From an uncultured Eubacteriales bacterium (GTDB lineage: Bacteria > Bacillota_A > Clostridia > Christensenellales > Aristaeellaceae): a stretch of DNA of 8,882 nucleotides. The translations under genes and the position numbers were made by a program. The notes below the pieces were generated by a model that was not told the DNA's origin, did not search any database, and worked only from the letters and a program-made list of their open reading frames with translations. The stretch's first letter is position 1, and the number at the start of each line of letters is the position of its first letter. This document shows, piece after piece, positions 5,883 through 8,882 of this stretch. The stretch covers positions 1 to 8,882 of the forward strand of contig ONXY01000207.1 of NCBI GenBank assembly GCA_900321945.1, written 5' to 3'.

Positions 5883-7317
5883 ACGTCTCGATGGAATGAA
5901 TGCTGCGCACCTGTCCCTCCGGATCAGCGACGATCCGCAGGCCGCGGCTGAAGGACCGCGGCGGTTTGCCGTCCACGCGGATTTCCGCCCGGCCGCCGGC
6001 GGCGCGGATGAGGTACCGGTGCCCGCGGAAGGCGGCTTCGTATTCATAATCCGCTCCGGTTCCGAGACTGAACCAGACCTCCCCGAGATGAGGATGGATG
6101 CCGAAGATATGGGCGGCGTATTCCAGCGCCGCCAGCATGGTGGGGCCGTAGGCGTCCTGTACCGGCTCCCCGCTCCCTTCGGAAACCGGCTGATGGGTTT
6201 CCGCGTGAACCAGGGAGGGCTTTCCGGTGAAAGGGTCGTACTGCTGGGTGAAGCGGAAGCCGCCGTCCGCGACGGTCCGGAACAGGATTTTTCCGAGCGC
6301 CGTCACCAGCGGGAAAAAGCCGTAGTTTTCCAGGGCGTGAACGGCCCGCTGCCAGGTCAGTCCCTCCGGCTGGCCGCTCCAGTTGTTTTCCGGCGCGTTG
6401 CGGAAAGCCGGATCGTTCACCGCCACGCTGGGCAGGGGGAAGGGCGTCCGGAACTCCCGCGGATTGAGCAGATGCTCCTTCACGAAGCGGTCCGCCATCC
6501 GCCGCGAAACGGATTTCCAGTACATGCAGCGCAGCGTGTTGTGGCAGAGAATGGGGATGGGCTTTCCGTACCGGTCCCGGTCGAAGCAGGCGCCGCGGGC
6601 TTCGTCCCAGAGGCCCCGCTTCAGATTTCCGGAAACCTGCTCCGCCATGCGGGCCCATTTTTCGGCCTGCCCGTCCCCGCGGATGCGGGAAACCGCCGCC
6701 AGCGTGTCCCGGCAGGCATAGCTCCAGCTGGTCACGTCCATGGAGGCCATGGGCACGGTCCGGGAGTTTTCCGGCGGCGCGTCCTCCGTCCACCGGCAGG
6801 GGGCGTCCCCGTAGCGGACGGCCAGATCCTCGCCTGTATCGTACACACAGAACGATTCAAGCAGTCCGTCCCCGTCCGTGTCCCGGGTGCGCCACAGGCA
6901 CTCGTCAAAGCGGCGCAGGCAGTCCGCCAGCGCGTCCAGCCAGGCGGGATCCTCCCCCAAGAGATAATAAAGATTCAGCGCGTGCCAGGGAAAGCAGAAA
7001 CCCTGGTACTTGTCGTACTGCGGCTCCACGCGCCCGTTCACGCACTGAATCGAGCCGGGAAGCCGCCCGTCCGCCCGCTGATGACGCATGAACAGCGCGC
7101 TGTTGTTCACCGCGGCGGTCAGATCGCGCAGGGCGTACATTTCGCCGCCCATGGGCTGGGTTTCCAGCCAGATCTTGTCGTATCCCCCGCCTTCCACCAG
7201 CACCCGGTCCCCGCCGAAGTCCCGCAGGTTCAGGCGGCATTTCCGCTCCGCCTCGTCGTAAACCCGCTGAAGAACCGGATCCTCCGTACGGAAGGAAACG
7301 TATGTTTCGGGCGGCAT
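5881..7317 (-). CDS. MGH1-type (alpha/alpha)6-barrel glycoside hydrolase
   Basis: This 478-residue protein of the six-hairpin glycosidase class resembles the mannosylglycerate hydrolase (MGH1)-type domain related to GH63 and trehalase. Features in order: IWLETQPMGGEMYALRDL (49-66), DGRLPGSI (83-90), GFCFPWHALNLYYLLGED (106-123), DTDGDGLLESF (146-156), the run MASMDVTSWSYACRD (190-204), WDEARGACFDRD (237-248), LNPREFRTPFPLPSVAVND (284-302) and NNWSGQPEGLTWQRAVHALENYGF (311-334). Acidic residues in DGDGLLE and near HAETH (371-375) are candidates for catalysis, but I cannot assign them. There is no signal peptide, so it is probably cytoplasmic and acts on imported oligosaccharides or on a compatible solute; the substrate is unknown. 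I chose the ATG at 7317 because AGGAGGAGG stands directly upstream; the open frame extends 28 codons further without homology and across a hairpin. It follows thiT on the same strand, 113 bp downstream, probably with its own promoter. Confidence 0.8.
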   Translation of the reverse strand: MPPETYVSFRTEDPVLQRVYDEAERKCRLNLRDFGGDRVLVEGGGYDKIWLETQPMGGEMYALRDLTAAVNNSALFMRHQRADGRLPGSIQCVNGRVEPQYDKYQGFCFPWHALNLYYLLGEDPAWLDALADCLRRFDECLWRTRDTDGDGLLESFCVYDTGEDLAVRYGDAPCRWTEDAPPENSRTVPMASMDVTSWSYACRDTLAAVSRIRGDGQAEKWARMAEQVSGNLKRGLWDEARGACFDRDRYGKPIPILCHNTLRCMYWKSVSRRMADRFVKEHLLNPREFRTPFPLPSVAVNDPAFRNAPENNWSGQPEGLTWQRAVHALENYGFFPLVTALGKILFRTVADGGFRFTQQYDPFTGKPSLVHAETHQPVSEGSGEPVQDAYGPTMLAALEYAAHIFGIHPHLGEVWFSLGTGADYEYEAAFRGHRYLIRAAGGRAEIRVDGKPPRSFSRGLRIVADPEGQVRSIHSIET

Positions 7318-7358
7318 GAAATCCTCCTCCTGTCCGGTGCTTTTTTCAGCGGGCGGGG

Positions 7359-7364
7359 AATATA
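7359..7364 (-). promoter_or_regulatory. Weak candidate -10 box for the MGH1-type gene
   Basis: On the minus strand TATATT lies about 42 bases before the ATG at 7317, in the gap between thiT and the glycosidase. No good -35 hexamer is present 17 bp upstream, where the bases fall in the hairpin stem at 7383-7393. A separate promoter is plausible because a hairpin lies between the two genes. Confidence 0.3.
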
Positions 7365-7382
7365 CTTTCCGGTTTACGGCAG

Positions 7383-7415
7383 GCGGCGCCTTCCGATACA
7401 CTCAGAAGGCGCCGC
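7383..7415 (-). terminator. Strong hairpin after thiT, probable terminator without U-tract
   Basis: A perfect 11-bp inverted repeat, GCGGCGCCTTC and GAAGGCGCCGC, with an 11-base loop begins about 15 bases after the thiT stop. On the minus strand it is followed by CTGCCGTAAACC, which lacks a U-tract. It could be a weak or factor-assisted terminator, or an mRNA 3'-end stabiliser, with partial readthrough into the glycosidase gene. Confidence 0.45.
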
Positions 7416-7430
7416 GGTCCCGGTCTGTTT

Positions 7431-8123
7431 TCAGCTCATCATTTTCAGCAGGCGTCTGCCCGTCAGGGCGGCGAGCAGTATGCAGATCAGCGTGTCCGGA
7501 ATCAGATAGGTTCCGTTATATACCAGACTGGCCCAGGGAGCCGTGTCCCAGAACATAATGCCCGCGAGGGTCGCGCTCAGCGCGCGGCACAGCGCGGCGA
7601 TGATCATGGCCGCGTACAGGCCCCAGGTTTTCGGCAGACGCCGGGAAAGACCCGCCAGTCCGAGCGCGGCGAAAGCCAGCAGGTAATCCAGGGAAAACTG
7701 CCAGAAATTCGCGAACCAGCCGCCCTGGAAATACTGCAGCACGCCGTAGGTCAGACCGACAAGCAGCCCCGGGCCCACGCCGTAGGCCGCGGAAAAGAGC
7801 ATGATCGGCAGCATGCTTCCCGGAGTTACGGAACCGCCCTGCGGCATCCGGAAAAGCCGGAAGCAGCTGAGCACGAAACTCAGGGCGATGCACAGCGCCC
7901 CGTAGGCGAGGGCTTTTGTGCTCCAGCGTTTTGAGCTTTTGCCGATGGCCAGCAGCGCCGCGCCAAGGGCTATAATGACCAGTACGGCGATCCATACTGT
8001 TCCGGGGGTTTCGGTAAACTTCCCCACCAGTTCCTGTCCCCAGGAAGGAGTGGTTTCCGCGGCTTCGGAAGCCGCGTCCGCCGCTTCCTCAGCAAGAGCT
8101 CCCGGCAACAAAAGATTCCACAT
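7431..8123 (-). CDS. thiT: Thiamine ECF transporter substrate-binding subunit ThiT
   Basis: This 230-residue membrane protein is the S component of the energy-coupling-factor thiamine importer. It binds thiamine in the membrane and works with the shared EcfA-EcfA'-EcfT module, which is not in this window. The core shows the family hallmarks RMPQGGSVTPGSMLPI (92-107), GVGPGLLVGLTYGVLQ (115-130), FWQFSLDYLLAFAALGLAG (140-158) and VYNGTYLIPD (201-210). At least six hydrophobic segments are visible from residue 70 onward. The TPP riboswitch directly upstream independently supports thiamine as the substrate. Compared with the roughly 180-190-residue core of well-studied ThiT proteins, it carries about 40-60 extra N-terminal residues: an Ala/Glu-rich stretch (11-24) and an added hydrophobic segment, TVWIAVLVIIALGAALLAIG (42-61). 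The ATG at 8123 follows AAGGAGG with a 5-base spacing. Expression should fall when cellular TPP is high. Confidence 0.93.
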   Translation of the reverse strand: MWNLLLPGALAEEAADAASEAAETTPSWGQELVGKFTETPGTVWIAVLVIIALGAALLAIGKSSKRWSTKALAYGALCIALSFVLSCFRLFRMPQGGSVTPGSMLPIMLFSAAYGVGPGLLVGLTYGVLQYFQGGWFANFWQFSLDYLLAFAALGLAGLSRRLPKTWGLYAAMIIAALCRALSATLAGIMFWDTAPWASLVYNGTYLIPDTLICILLAALTGRRLLKMMS

Positions 8124-8140
8124 AAAAACCTCCTTCAGCG

Positions 8141-8168
8141 CAAAACAAAACCCGCGATTGCTCGCGGG
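8141..8168 (-). terminator. Riboswitch-controlled intrinsic terminator (attenuator)
   Basis: On the minus strand CCCGCGA and TCGCGGG form a perfect 7-bp stem with a GCAA loop, followed by TTTTGTTTTG. It lies between the TPP aptamer and the thiT ribosome binding site, where an expression-platform terminator belongs. GCAA is a stable GNRA tetraloop. Confidence 0.9.
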
Positions 8169-8208
8169 AAACGCATCGGACGGAAGGTTTCAGCCTTCGG
8201 CAGCGATT

Positions 8209-8291
8209 CGCTTCCCTACGGTAGGATGACCTACACAGGTTCCAAGGGTCGGACTTTTGCCCTCTCAGCCGCCTTTGCGACTCCCCCAGCG
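8209..8291 (-). promoter_or_regulatory. TPP riboswitch (THI-box) aptamer
   Basis: Read on the minus strand, the leader carries the conserved THI-box parts in order. GGGGGAGTC lies near the 5' end and GGCTGAGAGGG contains the CTGAGA pyrimidine-sensor motif (8268-8263). ACCCTTGGAACCTG follows, with GAACCTG ending at 8236, then a short stem TAGGTCATCCTA and the closing GTAGGGAAG (8219-8211). The P1 stem is probably CGCT (8291-8288) with AGCG (8212-8209). The aptamer binds thiamine pyrophosphate. With the terminator at 8168-8141 it should stop thiT transcription when TPP is abundant. The 3' aptamer strand GGGAAGCG (8216-8209) can pair with CGTTTCCC (8173-8166), whose CCC begins the terminator stem, giving a candidate antiterminator for the ligand-free state. 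A small hairpin GAAGG/CCTTC lies between the two. Confidence 0.96.
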
Positions 8292-8304
8292 CTTTTCGGG
8301 CGGT

Positions 8305-8333
8305 ATTATAGCACCGCCGCCCGCGGTTTGCAA
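8305..8333 (-). promoter_or_regulatory. Sigma-A-type promoter of the thiT riboswitch transcript
   Basis: On the minus strand TTGCAA (8333-8328) is separated by exactly 17 bp from TATAAT (8310-8305), with TGC before the -10 giving an extended -10 (TGCTATAAT). Transcription would start near 8298, a few bases before the TPP aptamer. The 7-bp inverted arms CGGGCGG (8323-8317 on the minus strand) and CCGCCCG (8303-8297) flank the -10 box. The promoter begins 17 bp after the uvrA stop. Confidence 0.8.
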
Positions 8334-8349
8334 GCCCTCTGTCCGATCC

Positions 8350-8882
8350 TCACGCCCCGCCCGCGGAAGGCAGAAGGGGGCGCAGATATTCGCCGGTGAA
8401 GGATCCTTCCGCGCGGGCCACCTGCTCCGGCGTGCCGCAGGCGACCAGGGCGCCGCCGCCGTCCCCGCCCTCGGGGCCCAGATCGACGATCCAGTCCGCC
8501 ACCTTGATGACGTCCAGGTTGTGCTCAATGACCAGGACGGAGTTGCCGGCGTCGGTCAGCCGCTGAAGCACGGAGATCAGCCGGTCCACGTCCGCCATGT
8601 GCAGGCCGGTGGTGGGCTCGTCCAGCAGGTAGATGGTCCGGCCGGTGGCCTTCCGGCTCAGCTCCGTGGCCAGCTTGACCCGCTGCGCCTCGCCGCCGGA
8701 CAGGGTGGTGGAACTCTGGCCCAGCTTCATGTATCCGAGGCCCACGTCCTCCAGCGTCTCCAGTTTCCGGCGGATCTGGGGATGGTTTTCAAAAAACCGC
8801 AGTGCCTCTTCCACTGTCATGTCCAGGACTTCGCTGATGTTCTTCCCCTGCCAGGTGACTTCCAGCGTCTCCCGGTTATAGC
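8350..8882 (-). CDS. uvrA: Excinuclease ABC subunit A, C-terminal part (5' partial)
   Basis: This is the last 176 complete codons of UvrA, the damage-recognition ATPase of nucleotide excision repair, which loads UvrB on DNA lesions in the cytoplasm. Numbering from the first full codon at the window edge, the fragment shows YNRETLEV (1-8), [12 protein letters not shown] (15-26), [12 protein letters not shown] (45-56) and the ABC signature [11 protein letters not shown] (60-70). Walker B and the following loop are [12 protein letters not shown] (83-94), and the switch His lies in [14 protein letters not shown] (117-130). [13 protein letters not shown] (131-143) is the typical C-terminal tail. 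The match to known UvrA is close along its length. The Met at 8820 is internal, since conserved sequence continues upstream to the edge. Full UvrA is about 940 residues, so most of the gene lies to the right. No U-tract terminator follows the stop before the thiT promoter. Confidence 0.97.
   Translation of the reverse strand, partial: YNRETLEVTWQGKNISEVLDMTVEEALRFFENHPQIRRKLETLEDVGLGYMKLGQSSTTLSGGEAQRVKLATELSRKATGRTIYLLDEPTTGLHMADVDRLISVLQRLTDAGNSVLVIEHNLDVIKVADWIVDLGPEGGDGGGALVACGTPEQVARAEGSFTGEYLRPLLPSAGGA

Noticed and set aside
7318..7401. Upstream extension of the MGH1-type frame to a start at 7401
   Set aside because: The 28 extra codons cross the hairpin at 7383-7415 and contain the AGGAGGAGG ribosome binding site of the real start at 7317.
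5623..7509. Long plus-strand open frame of 628 codons
   Set aside because: It is antisense to the MGH1-type glycosidase and overlaps the GH3 end and the terminator; the translation shows no domain, whereas the opposite strand is clearly a glycosidase.
8818..8820. ATG at 8820 as the start of a short ABC ATPase
   Set aside because: Conserved UvrA sequence ([14 protein letters not shown]) continues upstream in frame to the window edge, so this Met is internal.
1..8882. CRISPR arrays, tRNA or rRNA genes, insertion sequences, phage or defence genes
   Set aside because: I looked for regular repeats with spacers, cloverleaf-like segments, transposase or integrase motifs and terminal inverted repeats and saw none; almost all the DNA is accounted for by the genes listed.

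Overview
The window is 8.9 kb of GC-rich bacterial DNA (about 60% GC by eye). It is densely packed with ordinary chromosomal genes and carries no phage, transposon or CRISPR signal. The best taxonomic clue is the combination of an ECF-type thiamine transporter ThiT under a TPP riboswitch, strong AGGAGG-type ribosome binding sites, sigma-A-like promoters and several carbohydrate-active enzymes. This suggests a high-GC member of the Bacillota (Clostridia), plausibly a gut or rumen polysaccharide user. The taxonomic placement is inference; no rRNA or other marker is present apart from a uvrA fragment.

Layout, left to right. (1) Positions 2-1345, plus strand: the 3' nine-tenths or so of a type B carboxylesterase, cut by the window edge. 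(2) A bidirectional terminator at 1392-1422 separates it from a three-gene minus-strand operon running from 3824 to 1450: an MmcQ/YjbR-EVE-like fusion protein, then a nitroreductase coupled to it by an ATGA overlap, then a TIM-barrel sugar-phosphate isomerase/epimerase-like protein. (3) A 203-bp divergent promoter region (3825-4027) lies between that operon and a secreted family 3 beta-glucosidase/glucan exohydrolase (4028-5848). It may hold a 12-codon leader ORF whose stop overlaps the glucosidase start. (4) A second bidirectional terminator (5851-5882) sits between the glucosidase and a convergent, apparently cytoplasmic (alpha/alpha)6-barrel glycoside hydrolase of the MGH1/GH63-like type (7317-5881). 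(5) Upstream of that, on the same strand, is thiT (8123-7431) with a complete control region: promoter (8333-8305), TPP aptamer (8291-8209), candidate antiterminator, and intrinsic terminator (8168-8141). (6) The 3' end of uvrA (8882-8350) enters from the right edge and stops 17 bp before the thiT promoter.

How the parts may work together: the esterase, the secreted GH3 enzyme, the cytoplasmic glycosidase and the sugar isomerase-like protein fit uptake and breakdown of plant or other glycans. They lie in separate transcription units and no sugar transporter or regulator is visible, so this is a loose neighbourhood rather than a proven utilisation locus. The thiamine uptake unit and uvrA are housekeeping functions. 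I did not find a convincing undescribed defence, mobile or biosynthetic system. The observations most worth following are the MmcQ-EVE/nitroreductase pair, the leader ORF before the glucosidase, and the compact thiT control region with a dyad around its -10 box.
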